Counted from the stretch's first letter, positions 52,250-59,931 are shown. The stretch is 64,000 nucleotides of DNA from CAZWVA01 sp964636885 (GCA_964636885.1 CAZWVA010000001.1:50863-114862); one strand, 5' to 3'. A program made the numbers and translations. Notes: generated by a model not told the origin, from the letters alone.

Positions 52250-52597
52250 TTAAGAAGACCATCTATAAGTAACTACGGTAGCGTTATTGTGCTTCTCATC
52301 TCTTGCGCTGTAAACCAGTGTGAGATTTCCTCTTTTAGCCATATCAACGAGATTCAAAAGAGCGTTTCTTTTCCCTTCTTTTCTAAGCTCCTCTATGTAC
52401 CTCTTTTGGAACTCCTCCCATCGAGAGGGGTCGTGAGAAAACCACCTTCTAAGCTCTCTACTAGGGGCGACCTCCTTCAACCAAAGGTCGATCTTAACCT
52501 CCTCCTTCTTTAAACCCCTCGGCCACAACCCATCGATAAGGACACGTATCCTGTCCTCTTTCTCCGCTTTATCGTAAACCCTCTTTGTTTTAACCAT
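52250..52597 (-). CDS. DUF488-family protein
   Basis: 115 residues, cytoplasmic. It has the DUF488 landmarks: IRVLIDGLWPRGLKKEEVKI, WLKEVAPSRELRRWFSHDP, RYIEELRK and the C-terminal LVYSARDEKHNNATVV. Start at ATG 52597 (VKTKRVYDKA) is preceded by GAGGGAG; TTG at 52615 is possible. Biochemical function unknown. It is part of the leftward series of small genes ending with the NnrS-like gene. Confidence 0.88.
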   Translation of the reverse strand: MVKTKRVYDKAEKEDRIRVLIDGLWPRGLKKEEVKIDLWLKEVAPSRELRRWFSHDPSRWEEFQKRYIEELRKEGKRNALLNLVDMAKRGNLTLVYSARDEKHNNATVVTYRWSS

Positions 52598-52630
52598 TTG
52601 CGGTTTCTCCCTCAATCGAGTAGGGTTCGG

Positions 52631-52996
52631 TTACCGTCCTCTCTTCTCCTTTATATAAAGCCTTAGATTCAGAACATCCGTTAGGACGGATAAGGTCACC
52701 GCTATGGTGGTGACTATTACATGTGTCTTAGTATCCCCGCCTTTTCCTTCTATGTTCATAAGGCCACTCCAAAAGGCACCGACTAGGAATAGAACCGAGA
52801 CGAAGTTCATTTGAGATGCCGATGCGTTTAATACATGGCATAAAACCGAAACGGCAATGGCAGTGATTCCAACCCCTATGTGTGAATCGCTAGGGAGTAA
52901 TCCTAGGTAGACCGTGGCTCCAGAAAAGAGACCGCCCAAGAGAGTTATAATCGATATTAAACTCAAGACCGATAACCACAATCCTTTGTTGCCCAT
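52631..52996 (-). CDS. Small four-helix membrane protein
   Basis: 121 residues with four hydrophobic helices separated by short loops (LWLSVLSLISIITLLGGLFS, IGVGITAIAVSVLCHVLNAS, MNFVSVLFLVGAFWSGLMNI, VIVTTIAVTLSVLTDVLNLR). Histidines are in DSHIGVG, LCHVLN and KTHVIV. I cannot assign a family. Its position with heme-copper-like and NnrS-like genes suggests a redox or NO-related role, which is inference. Confidence 0.6.
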   Translation of the reverse strand: MGNKGLWLSVLSLISIITLLGGLFSGATVYLGLLPSDSHIGVGITAIAVSVLCHVLNASASQMNFVSVLFLVGAFWSGLMNIEGKGGDTKTHVIVTTIAVTLSVLTDVLNLRLYIKEKRGR

Positions 52997-53035
52997 CGTT
53001 AATGGCTTTTTGGAGTACCCGATTTTGTACTTTTC

Positions 53036-53464
53036 CTACGTTTGTTTTCCCACGGGTCGCACCCGTGACCACATATTATACACAAAGAGAAACCCCGCTA
53101 CTGCCTGCGACAGGGCACCTAAGACGACCAACAAATCAAATACCCTTGAATCGGTGTAAGAAGTGATAACCTCACAGATAAAGCGGGTTGTTGTTCCTAA
53201 TGTGAGAAACCAATAGATCCCTTCCGCCAGTCTGGGGCTGTAATCGGTTTCTTCCCTTGGGCGGGGGAACATCCAGATAGATACACCCATTATGAGGGAC
53301 ATCAAAAAACCAAAGAGCAGTATATGGACATGTGCGGTGATAAACTGGGGATGGGGCCAGCTACCCAGGATGTGTTTTCTCACGATCATATATAGGCCAA
53401 GGAGCAGGCCAACCATGAAGAAGATGAAACCCGTCTTTATGTACCGCCTTGCTAGTTCGGGCAT
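53036..53464 (-). CDS. Short heme-copper-oxidase-I-like membrane protein
   Basis: 142 residues with four helices. PQFITAHVHILLFGFLMSLI and MGVSIWMFPRP reproduce the helix with a heme-binding-type His seen in the N-terminal part of cbb3/NorB-type subunit I, and small stand-alone proteins of this type occur near denitrification genes. It lacks the CuB helices, so it is not an oxidase. A heme-binding or assembly role is possible. It leads the leftward series of small genes. Confidence 0.7.
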   Translation of the reverse strand: MPELARRYIKTGFIFFMVGLLLGLYMIVRKHILGSWPHPQFITAHVHILLFGFLMSLIMGVSIWMFPRPREETDYSPRLAEGIYWFLTLGTTTRFICEVITSYTDSRVFDLLVVLGALSQAVAGFLFVYNMWSRVRPVGKQT

Positions 53465-53521
53465 TTATGGCCTTATGTGTTCTCGGTCTATTGGATTCCT
53501 TCAATTATACCCAATATTAAA

Positions 53522-53551
53522 ATGGGCATGACCCATGGTGGCCATGCCCAT
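53522..53551 (-). terminator. Rho-independent terminator after OMP gene
   Basis: Perfect 9-bp stem (ATGGGCATG at 53522-53530 with CATGCCCAT at 53543-53551) followed on the minus strand by TTTTAATATT. It lies 40 bp after the OMP gene stop. Confidence 0.7.
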
Positions 53552-53590
53552 CATTACTGATACAAGAGAGGAAAGGTTTTATAGGCTGGT

Positions 53591-54253
53591 CTAGAACCTG
53601 AATCCGAGCCTTCCGCCAAAGGTGCCATAGGCACCATTATCCCTGTTAACCCAGTTGAAACGGCCTTCGGCTCCGACAAAGATCCTTTCGGTGATGTTAA
53701 AGTCTACTCCTCCACCCACATGCAACCCTAGTTCTACATTTCCCTGCCCGGATGGGAAACCTCTATCCTTGAGTGGATCGGGTTGAGGGGCTATACCACC
53801 CGGAAGATCCCCTGGGTCTGTGTCGTTTAGGAATATGTCGATTCCAGGGCCAGCTAGTACAAATGGTTGGACTATGTGTGAGGCAAGGAGTTTGTATTTT
53901 AATCCGAGGAGTATCGTAACCGTGGTTAGATCGACACTTGTCTGTACGGGAAGTGCTCCGGGTACCAGGGCATTAACGGTTGGCTCAACCGTAAAGTTAT
54001 CATCCGTTTTTGCCAGTCCGATGTTTACGAGTCCGAGAAGCCTCCCCGGACCTAATTCGAGAAGCGGAAGCCCAATCTCACCAGCTAAATACCAACCCAA
54101 ATCCGTTTTAAAAGGCCCCGCCTGTGCACCAATGGTTAAGGCAAACTCCCCTCCCATAGGTTCCTTCTCCTCGGCATGCGTGACCCAGGTTGTGAGATAA
54201 AGGGTTAGGCAGATAACGACAGCGGTCATACTACCCAGGTATGTCCTTCTCAT
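53591..54253 (-). CDS. Outer-membrane beta-barrel protein
   Basis: 220 residues with a signal peptide (about 1-27) and a barrel of eight or so amphipathic strands. It ends GAYGTFGGRLGFRF, with the terminal Phe of outer-membrane proteins. Strands such as VTILLGLKYKLLASHIVQPF and VELGLHVGGGVDFNITERIF resemble the OmpW/OmpA-type porin folds. Function unknown. It is divergent from the nitrite reductase gene and has its own sigma-54-like promoter. Confidence 0.78.
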   Translation of the reverse strand: MRRTYLGSMTAVVICLTLYLTTWVTHAEEKEPMGGEFALTIGAQAGPFKTDLGWYLAGEIGLPLLELGPGRLLGLVNIGLAKTDDNFTVEPTVNALVPGALPVQTSVDLTTVTILLGLKYKLLASHIVQPFVLAGPGIDIFLNDTDPGDLPGGIAPQPDPLKDRGFPSGQGNVELGLHVGGGVDFNITERIFVGAEGRFNWVNRDNGAYGTFGGRLGFRF

Positions 54254-54295
54254 ATCGATGATCCCTCCTTTGAGATTATTTTGGGTAGAACGGAT

Positions 54296-54311
54296 TACAA
54301 TTCGTATGCCA
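54296..54311 (-). promoter_or_regulatory. Sigma-54-like promoter of OMP gene
   Basis: On the minus strand TGGCATACGAATTGTA. GG and the TTG are placed correctly, but the -12 C is T, so it is weaker than the others. 42 bp before the OMP start. Confidence 0.5.
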
Positions 54312-54363
54312 TGTAAGAAATCAAGTAATCATAAATAGTTGTGAGAAACTATAAGATCGAAAA

Positions 54364-54387
54364 CCGTCTTATACTCTGACATCTGAC
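54364..54387 (+). promoter_or_regulatory. 24-bp tripartite enhancer-like element, copy 5
   Basis: CGTCTTA, 3-bp spacer, TCTGACA (54374-54380), then TCTGACA again (54381-54387). It lies between the divergent OMP and nitrite/sulfite reductase genes, 53 bp from the OMP promoter and 274 bp from the reductase promoter. Confidence 0.7.
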
Positions 54388-54508
54388 AGAGGGTCATGAT
54401 GGGTCCCACCCCCCTCTTGTATTTTTACGGGTTCTTAAATTCCGTTCGGTTTTTTATCAGGACACAAACCTCAAAAAGCGGCCCCAGTTCTTAGGGTCTT
54501 CTGGTTAT

Positions 54509-54548
54509 ATTTGAAACACGTTGCTTACATTTGAAACAGAATAGTTTC
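54509..54548 (+). promoter_or_regulatory. Second possible activator site for the reductase gene
   Basis: Two copies of ATTTGAAACA (54509-54518, 54529-54538) spaced 20 bp, with GTTTC inverted at 54544-54548. It lies about 110-150 bp upstream of the sigma-54 promoter, the usual enhancer position. Confidence 0.4.
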
Positions 54549-54660
54549 TATAAAAGATCTGCTCTATGAGGAGTGGTGGGTTGAGAAAAAGTGAATAGTC
54601 TGCTATTCTTTCTTGTTCTTTCCACAATTTCTAAGGGAATTCGGGAAGATACCGTGATTT

Positions 54661-54676
54661 TGGCATAAACCTTGCA
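54661..54676 (+). promoter_or_regulatory. Sigma-54 promoter of siroheme nitrite/sulfite reductase gene
   Basis: TGGCATAAACCTTGCA, a full -24/-12 match, 28 bp before the start codon. Confidence 0.8.
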
Positions 54677-54704
54677 AACTCTGAAGATACAAGGAGGGGT
54701 GGCT

Positions 54705-56930
54705 ATGAGTGTAAATGAGGTAAAGATATGGGAGCAAATAGACATAAACAAGGGCTCCGATGTGACGAGCGAACTCAACGAGTACGAGGAGATCATAAAT
54801 AAACTCTACAGGGGTGAGATACATCCTGAAAGGTTTAAATCATACCGTCTTCTTTTTGGAACATATGGGGTAAGACACCAGGGCGAGGGGATTCATATGC
54901 AGAGGATAAAGGTGCCGAGTGGGTTTATAACCTCTGAGCAACTCCGCACGATAGCGGATGTCGTTGAGAAATACGCCGGGTCAGGGCATGGGCATCTCAC
55001 AACGAGGCAGGATATTCAGCTTCACTTTGTGAGACTCGAAAACGTGCCCTCCCTTTTAAGGGAGCTTGCAAGGGTTGGGATAACGACTCGAGAGGCATGC
55101 GGAAACACCGTGAGGAATGTGACTTCATCTTACCTATCAGGGATCTGTCCCGACGAGGTTTTTGATACCTTGCCCTACGCCTTATACACAACGAGGTATT
55201 TCCTGAGACATACCCTAACATCGACCCTTCCAAGAAAATTCAAGATAGCGTTTTCGGAATGTGAAAACGACCATGCAATGGTGAGGATCCACGATATAGG
55301 GTGTGTTGCTCAAAAGAGACAGAACGGAAAAGATATATACGGTTTTAAGGTCTATGTCGGTGGTGGTCTGGGTGCTATTCCTTTTTACGCAAAACCTATA
55401 GTCGATTTTGTGTCTGTTGATGAGTTCTATCCGCTTGCAGAGGCGATAATCAGGATATTTCACGAACACGGAACGGAGGAGAGGAAAAACAAAAACAAGG
55501 CGAGAATCAAATTCCTTATAGCGAGAATCGGTTTTGATAGATTCAGGGAGCTCGTTATGGCGGAGTTTGAACGGGTCAAAAGACTAAAACCCGTAAAGGA
55601 GGACCTCGAAAGATACGTGGAGGGTTTCCCGAAACCAGCTCCCGGTAGGAACGGCAGGGAGGACGGCGGGGAGAATACGAGGCGACTCAAGAATCCGGTT
55701 CATAAACCGGACCCCAAGGACGATCTCTACAGGCTGTTCCTTCAAAAATACACTTTCAGGCAGAAGCAAGAGGGATACTTTGGGGTTTATGTAAAGCCGC
55801 CCATAGGAAACCTAAAACCCAAGGAGTTTAGGTTTGTTGCAGATCTCTCTGAGCTCTACGGGGCGGGTTACGTTAGGATAACACCCCATCAGAAGATCCT
55901 TTTGCCATGGGTTGGGGAGGAGTTCCTTTATGATGTTCATACAGAACTGAGAGAACGGGGGTTTATAGGTGGCATAAATGAGGCCATGCGGGAGATCGTA
56001 TCCTGTCCGGGTGCCTTTTCATGCAAACTCGCCGTGACCCATCCATACAACCTGGCGGAGTACATAGGCGAGAGGGTCAAGGACCTGGGAGGGGTACGTA
56101 TCAACATATCCGGTTGTCCAAATAGCTGCGGACAGCACCATGTGGGCGATATAGGGTTTTATGGAGCGTCGACAAAGGTTGGAGGTAGACTCGCGCCCCA
56201 TTATGTTGTTATGGTAGGTGGTAATCCATTCAAGCAGATGGAGAGATACGGTCAGGTTATAGGCAAAGTTCCCGCAAAGAACGCACATCTTTTCGTTAAG
56301 GCCGTTGTCGATTTCTGGAAGGAGAACAAAAAGGATGGAGAGGAGTTTTTCGAGTTTACCGACAGGGTCGGTCTTGACTCCTTTAGACGCGTCCTTGCCC
56401 CATTTGCGAAGGCCGATCCCAATGACCCTGAGATCTATGCGGAGCCCGGTATAGGCGAGGACTTTAAGATGGAGGCCGAGGCTAGGGGAGAATGTATGGG
56501 AAGCCTTCTCGACATCATGGCGGTAAACCTGTTTGACTCCATAAGGAACGTATATGAGGCCGAAGACGATATGAAGGAAGGAAACTGGAAAGAGGTGAAG
56601 AGGAAGTGCCTGGATTCGATACCGAAGTGTGCAAGGATGTATATCTACCTTGACGGCATTGAACTCCAGGAGGAAGAAGAGATACTAAGTGAGTTTGTCA
56701 CAAAGATAGTGCCCAGGGGCTGGCTTTGCCACGACTGGTCTGATATAAAGGAGAAATACATGGAATGGAGGGACGCCGAGGTTTCAAAAGCCCTCGCTGA
56801 GGAGATATACAACTACACAAGGGATCTCGTTAAGGATTGTGACAAGGCGTTTGTAAGATTACAGCCCGACCTTAAGATTCAAGCGTGCATAAAAGGGAGA
56901 GGGGAAGAATCGCATATCCCAGGAGAATAG
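54705..56930 (+). CDS. Siroheme nitrite/sulfite reductase (ferredoxin-type)
   Basis: 741 residues. Two half-domains each begin with ferredoxin-like then 4Fe-4S/siroheme segments (RVKRQG-like GVRHQGEGIHMQRIKVPSGF and the TTRQDIQLHF stretch). The siroheme-4Fe-4S ligands are in SCPGAFSCKLAVTHP and GCPNSCGQHHVGDIGFYGAS (Cys-x5-Cys and Cys-x3-Cys). It carries an extra acidic C-terminal region of about 150 residues (CMGSLLDIMAVNLFDSIRNV onward). Start is ATG at 54705 after AAGGAGGGG; upstream in-frame codons lie inside the promoter. It reduces nitrite or sulfite by six electrons; nitrite is favoured by context. Confidence 0.88.
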   Translation: MSVNEVKIWEQIDINKGSDVTSELNEYEEIINKLYRGEIHPERFKSYRLLFGTYGVRHQGEGIHMQRIKVPSGFITSEQLRTIADVVEKYAGSGHGHLTTRQDIQLHFVRLENVPSLLRELARVGITTREACGNTVRNVTSSYLSGICPDEVFDTLPYALYTTRYFLRHTLTSTLPRKFKIAFSECENDHAMVRIHDIGCVAQKRQNGKDIYGFKVYVGGGLGAIPFYAKPIVDFVSVDEFYPLAEAIIRIFHEHGTEERKNKNKARIKFLIARIGFDRFRELVMAEFERVKRLKPVKEDLERYVEGFPKPAPGRNGREDGGENTRRLKNPVHKPDPKDDLYRLFLQKYTFRQKQEGYFGVYVKPPIGNLKPKEFRFVADLSELYGAGYVRITPHQKILLPWVGEEFLYDVHTELRERGFIGGINEAMREIVSCPGAFSCKLAVTHPYNLAEYIGERVKDLGGVRINISGCPNSCGQHHVGDIGFYGASTKVGGRLAPHYVVMVGGNPFKQMERYGQVIGKVPAKNAHLFVKAVVDFWKENKKDGEEFFEFTDRVGLDSFRRVLAPFAKADPNDPEIYAEPGIGEDFKMEAEARGECMGSLLDIMAVNLFDSIRNVYEAEDDMKEGNWKEVKRKCLDSIPKCARMYIYLDGIELQEEEEILSEFVTKIVPRGWLCHDWSDIKEKYMEWRDAEVSKALAEEIYNYTRDLVKDCDKAFVRLQPDLKIQACIKGRGEESHIPGE

Positions 56931-56990
56931 TCGGGTTCTTCTCTACGCTTATGAGATGACCTCTAGTAGGAATCTCTAGGCCAGGCTCTT

Positions 56991-57224
56991 TTAGGTTTCA
57001 TCTATCTTCCTTTGCCTTAGAAGGGATCTTAGAGAAAGCCTTAGAAGGAGTAATAGAATTGGAGGGCGAAGAAACATCTTGATAAGGCGCCAAAGGTCGC
57101 TTGAGCCCAGGTAGATGACAGACTCCCATACCCCTATCTGCGCCTTTAAGGTAACGGAGTCCCCTTCTACACTCGCATCCTTTACCATCACCTCAAAGTC
57201 ACCGGAGGGACTAGAAACCTTCAA
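56991..57224 (-). CDS. Small membrane-tailed protein, unknown
   Basis: 77 residues starting at TTG. A beta-type N-terminal part (SSPSGDFEVMVKDASVEGDS then VTLKAQIGVWESVIYL) is followed by a hydrophobic leucine-rich helix and a basic end (LSLRSLLRQRK). It lies 19 bp after the ferredoxin gene in the same direction and is probably co-transcribed. I recognise no family; its orderly composition and position suggest a true gene. No canonical start exists further upstream in frame before a stop. Confidence 0.5.
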   Translation of the reverse strand: MKVSSPSGDFEVMVKDASVEGDSVTLKAQIGVWESVIYLGSSDLWRLIKMFLRPPILLLLLRLSLRSLLRQRKIDET

Positions 57225-57243
57225 TGTAGTGTCCTCAAACCGT

Positions 57244-57465
57244 TCACACTAAGATGGTTCGCCATTTCCCCACCTTCTCGTCCCCACTCGCTTCTATCCA
57301 TTGCATACGAATGCATCCTACAGGACAGGGTTCAATACAATGCTCTTTGCTTCCACATCTATCCGGTTGGATTAGGACTGCCACACCATTAACCATCTCA
57401 AGGCATTTGGGACCACAGGCCTCCACGCATATACACAGTAATCCGTATCCACGACAGGTATCCAT
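57244..57465 (-). CDS. Small ferredoxin-like iron-sulfur protein
   Basis: 73 residues with ten cysteines. CICVEACGPKCLEM and CGSKEHCIEPCPVGCI hold cysteine clusters with the shape of two 4Fe-4S sites, but spacing differs from the usual CxxCxxCxxxC, so one cluster may be altered. The middle strand MVNGVAVLIQPDRCG is as in bacterial ferredoxins. Preceded by a sigma-54 promoter divergent from the bioB promoter. It could supply electrons to the siroheme reductase, which ends 313 bp away on the other strand. Confidence 0.75.
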   Translation of the reverse strand: MDTCRGYGLLCICVEACGPKCLEMVNGVAVLIQPDRCGSKEHCIEPCPVGCIRMQWIEASGDEKVGKWRTILV

Positions 57466-57501
57466 TTTTTAGCGAAACCCTTTTCATCTTTAAGAAGGCT
57501 A

Positions 57502-57517
57502 AGCAATTTGCGTACCA
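57502..57517 (-). promoter_or_regulatory. Sigma-54 promoter of ferredoxin gene
   Basis: On the minus strand TGGTACGCAAATTGCT, matching TGG-N-ACG-N4-TTGCT with exact spacing, 37 bp before the ferredoxin start. Confidence 0.75.
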
Positions 57518-57567
57518 GGGATTTCACAGGATTTCGCTAGTATTTTGGGATTGATCCGTTGTAGAGA

Positions 57568-57591
57568 TGTCAGATGTCTTATTTTCTTACA
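57568..57591 (-). promoter_or_regulatory. 24-bp tripartite enhancer-like element, copy 6
   Basis: On the minus strand TGTAAGA, 3-bp spacer, TAAGACA, then TCTGACA. 51 bp from the ferredoxin promoter (same orientation as copies 1-4) and 68 bp from the bioB promoter on the other side. Confidence 0.7.
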
Positions 57592-57658
57592 GATTTAGGT
57601 GGGTACCCACATTTAAGATTCAAATGGTTTTCTATGGCCTTTCAAACGACCGAATCAC

Positions 57659-57674
57659 TGGCATATAGTTTGCT
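57659..57674 (+). promoter_or_regulatory. Sigma-54 promoter of bioB-like gene
   Basis: TGGCATATAGTTTGCT, a full -24/-12 match, 55 bp before the start codon. Confidence 0.75.
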
Positions 57675-57728
57675 TATCTAGGTTCCACCACATAAAACAA
57701 ATAGCGATGTATAGAGAGGGAGAATAAG

Positions 57729-58718
57729 ATGACCGAAGACCTGATTAGACGCCTAAAGAAGAAACTCCTTAAAGATGAGGAGCCTCTTACCTTCGATGAG
57801 GCTTACAATCTCGCCCTTCTTCAAGGGGAATACCTCTTCGATCTTATCGGTCTTTCATACAGGGTAAAGGAGAAATACAATAAAAGAGGTGTATACCTCT
57901 GTAGCATTATAAGTGCCAAAACGGGTGCCTGTTCTGAGAACTGTGCCTTCTGCGCGCAATCCGCCCACAGTGAATCGCCAGTTTCTGCTCACCCGATGAT
58001 GGATCCTCCGGAGATACTCAAGGTGGCAAGGGAGGCCGAAGGGTCCGGAGCCTCCGAGTTCTGTATCGTAACAAGCGGAAGGGGACCCGATAAAAGGACT
58101 TTTAAAAGGGTTCTAGACGCCGTTTATCTGATACGTAGCCATACGGGTCTCAGCGTTGGGTGTTCCCTCGGTATCCTGACAGAAGAGCAGGCTAGGCTTC
58201 TTTTCAAGGCGGGGGTGAATCGCTATAACCATAACCTTGAAGCCTCGCGGAGCTTCTTTCCCAGTATCTGCTCAACCCACACGTATGAGGAGCGTCTTAG
58301 AACCGCATATCTGGTTAAGGAGAACGGAATGGAGCTCTGTTGTGGCGGGATCTTCGGTATGGGAGAATCCCTAGAGCAAAGGATCGAACTGGCTTTTGAA
58401 CTTCGGGAACTCAATCCGACCCTGGTTCCCATAAACTTTCTTAATCCGCGTCCCGGCACCGCCCTGGCTACGAGGCCTTTACTCACGCCTTTTGATGCCA
58501 TAAGTATAGTCGCTCTCTTTAGGCTTATCCTTCCTAGGAGTATCCTCATATGCGCCGGAGGGAGAGAGGTGGTGCTTGGAAACCTCCAGCCCTTGGCCCT
58601 CCTTGCAGGAGCCAATGCCCTTATAGCGGGAAACTATCTCACAACCCCCGGACGCTTGCCAAAGGAGGATATTCAAATGATCGGGGATTTGGAATTGCCC
58701 GTTCTAAAGCACGGATAG
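57729..58718 (+). CDS. bioB: Biotin synthase
   Basis: 329-residue radical SAM enzyme inserting sulfur into dethiobiotin. The 4Fe-4S motif is CSENCAFC (Cys68, 72, 75) within SAKTGACSENCAFCAQSAHS. The 2Fe-2S ligands of BioB are also present: Cys112 (EFCIVTSGRG), Cys145 (VGCSLG), Cys204 or 205 (MELCCGGIFGMGE) and Arg in AGGREVVLGNLQ. YNHNLEASRS is the BioB substrate-binding motif. No other biotin genes are nearby. Its sigma-54 promoter and enhancer link it to the respiratory regulon, unusual for bioB. Confidence 0.9.
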   Translation: MTEDLIRRLKKKLLKDEEPLTFDEAYNLALLQGEYLFDLIGLSYRVKEKYNKRGVYLCSIISAKTGACSENCAFCAQSAHSESPVSAHPMMDPPEILKVAREAEGSGASEFCIVTSGRGPDKRTFKRVLDAVYLIRSHTGLSVGCSLGILTEEQARLLFKAGVNRYNHNLEASRSFFPSICSTHTYEERLRTAYLVKENGMELCCGGIFGMGESLEQRIELAFELRELNPTLVPINFLNPRPGTALATRPLLTPFDAISIVALFRLILPRSILICAGGREVVLGNLQPLALLAGANALIAGNYLTTPGRLPKEDIQMIGDLELPVLKHG

Positions 58719-58759
58719 CTAACCAAGCGTGGGTCCGGGTTCTTTTGGAAAGAGTAGGT

Positions 58760-59227
58760 CTATAGCCGAATCTCCACCTTATACCCAAAGGCTACCCCGT
58801 TATCGATCAACCTGATCGTCTCTGGGATGACCTTAAAGAATCGAACATCTTCTATCCTCGACGAGAAACCGCTGTCTCCAAAGAAGAGCTTTACAAATGG
58901 ATGTTTCTCCGAGTAGGCCTTTATCGCCTTGGGTAATTCCTCCTCAGGGACCCTGTATGCCTTTCCCTTTATCTGCAGTCCCTTAATCGTCCTCCATTCC
59001 GAGTGGTCTTTATTAATCGTAATGGCCACATTGGGGTTTCGAGATAGGTTTATAGAGTGGTCGGATTTTGGGCTTGAGATGAAGTATATGGTAAGCCCGT
59101 CATTTGCGTAGAAAAGAGAGGCCGCAAAAGGGGTATCGTCCCTCGATGTTGCAAGGGTGATTGTGTTGTGTCTATTGAGGAGTTCCAAAATGGTTTCTCT
59201 TACGCATTCATGTGTGTTTTTATTCAT
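58760..59227 (-). CDS. Pyridoxamine-5'-phosphate-oxidase-family (FMN-binding split barrel) protein
   Basis: 155 residues. The fold is shown by NTITLATSRDDTPFAASLFY, YFISSPKSDHSINLSRNPNV and AITINKDHSEWRTIKGLQIK, the split-barrel core that binds FMN or heme. It may be a flavin reductase or heme-related protein rather than a true PNPOx. The start is ATG at 59227, in ATGA overlap with the Fur-family gene stop; earlier starts would run into that gene. Co-transcribed with it. Confidence 0.82.
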   Translation of the reverse strand: MNKNTHECVRETILELLNRHNTITLATSRDDTPFAASLFYANDGLTIYFISSPKSDHSINLSRNPNVAITINKDHSEWRTIKGLQIKGKAYRVPEEELPKAIKAYSEKHPFVKLFFGDSGFSSRIEDVRFFKVIPETIRLIDNGVAFGYKVEIRL

Positions 59228-59667
59228 CTCTTGCATGATGAGCAATAGCCGTAGAGTTCGACCTTATGATTGGTAATCTCAAAGTCGTTAAGCCTTGCTA
59301 CCTCTTTTGAATAACGCTCAATCCTCTCATCTTCAAACTCCGTTATCCTTCCACACCCAATGCAGATAAGATGGTCGTGATGCTCTCCCTCGAACTTGAC
59401 GGGTTCGTATCTGGTTCGTCCCTCGCCGAAATCCCTCTCAAAGGCCAGACCGCACTCCTTAAAGAGCTTTAGCGTCCTATAGATAGTGGTATATCCGATT
59501 TTGGGAGAGAGCCTTCTTACCCTTTCATAGAGCTCTTCTACCGTCATGTGGAGGCCGGGATAACTGAAGAACTCGTTAAAGATAATGCTCCTCTGCCTCG
59601 TGGATTTAAGGCGTTTTTTGGCTATGTATTCGTCGAATACCTTTTTCCTCTTATCTGTGGGCTTCAA
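59224..59667 (-). CDS. Fur-family regulator
   Basis: 147-residue metalloregulator. N-terminal winged helix with the STRQRSIIFNEFFSYPGLHM and KIGYTTIYRTLKLFKECGLA segments. Metal sites include GEHHDHLICIGCGRITEFED (zinc Cys pair and HHDH) and C-terminal GYCSSCKR, so both structural zinc cysteine pairs are present. Regulated metal or signal (iron, zinc, peroxide) cannot be decided. The start is TTG at 59667. A sigma-54 promoter is only 17 bp upstream, giving a very short leader. Confidence 0.9.
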   Translation of the reverse strand: MKPTDKRKKVFDEYIAKKRLKSTRQRSIIFNEFFSYPGLHMTVEELYERVRRLSPKIGYTTIYRTLKLFKECGLAFERDFGEGRTRYEPVKFEGEHHDHLICIGCGRITEFEDERIERYSKEVARLNDFEITNHKVELYGYCSSCKR

Positions 59668-59683
59668 TGGTATTCTCTTTTAA

Positions 59684-59699
59684 AGCAAAGTTTGTGCCA
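59684..59699 (-). promoter_or_regulatory. Sigma-54 promoter of Fur-family gene
   Basis: On the minus strand TGGCACAAACTTTGCT, a full -24/-12 match, 17 bp before the TTG start. Confidence 0.75.
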
Positions 59700-59751
59700 T
59701 ACGCGGCTCTTTATTCCCCCTAGGGTTCTCTTTTAGATCGAATACCGTGGG

Positions 59752-59776
59752 TGTCAGATTGTAAGATTATCTGACA
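59752..59776. promoter_or_regulatory. 25-bp tripartite enhancer-like element, copy 7
   Basis: TGTCAGA, one extra T, TGTAAGA, 3-bp spacer, TCTGACA. On the minus strand the order is that of copies 1-4. It lies 53 bp from the Fur-gene promoter and 113 bp from the radical SAM promoter. Confidence 0.7.
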
Positions 59777-59888
59777 GAATTATGCTCATATAGAAGATGG
59801 GCATATTGGCTTCTCGAGTACAAAAGGGGCGATTCCTTTTCAGTTGTTTACTGGGATCTCCACTGCCGAATCGAAGGACAACCGTTAG

Positions 59889-59904
59889 TGGCACACAAAT
59901 TGCT
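59889..59904 (+). promoter_or_regulatory. Sigma-54 promoter of radical SAM gene
   Basis: TGGCACACAAATTGCT, a full -24/-12 match, 28 bp before the GTG start. Confidence 0.8.
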
Positions 59905-59931
59905 GTTTTGAATGGCGAGGATTAGCCAAAA

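Noticed and set aside
54672..54704. TTG start for the siroheme reductase
   Set aside because: It falls within the -12 part of the sigma-54 promoter; ATG at 54705 has the good ribosome-binding site.
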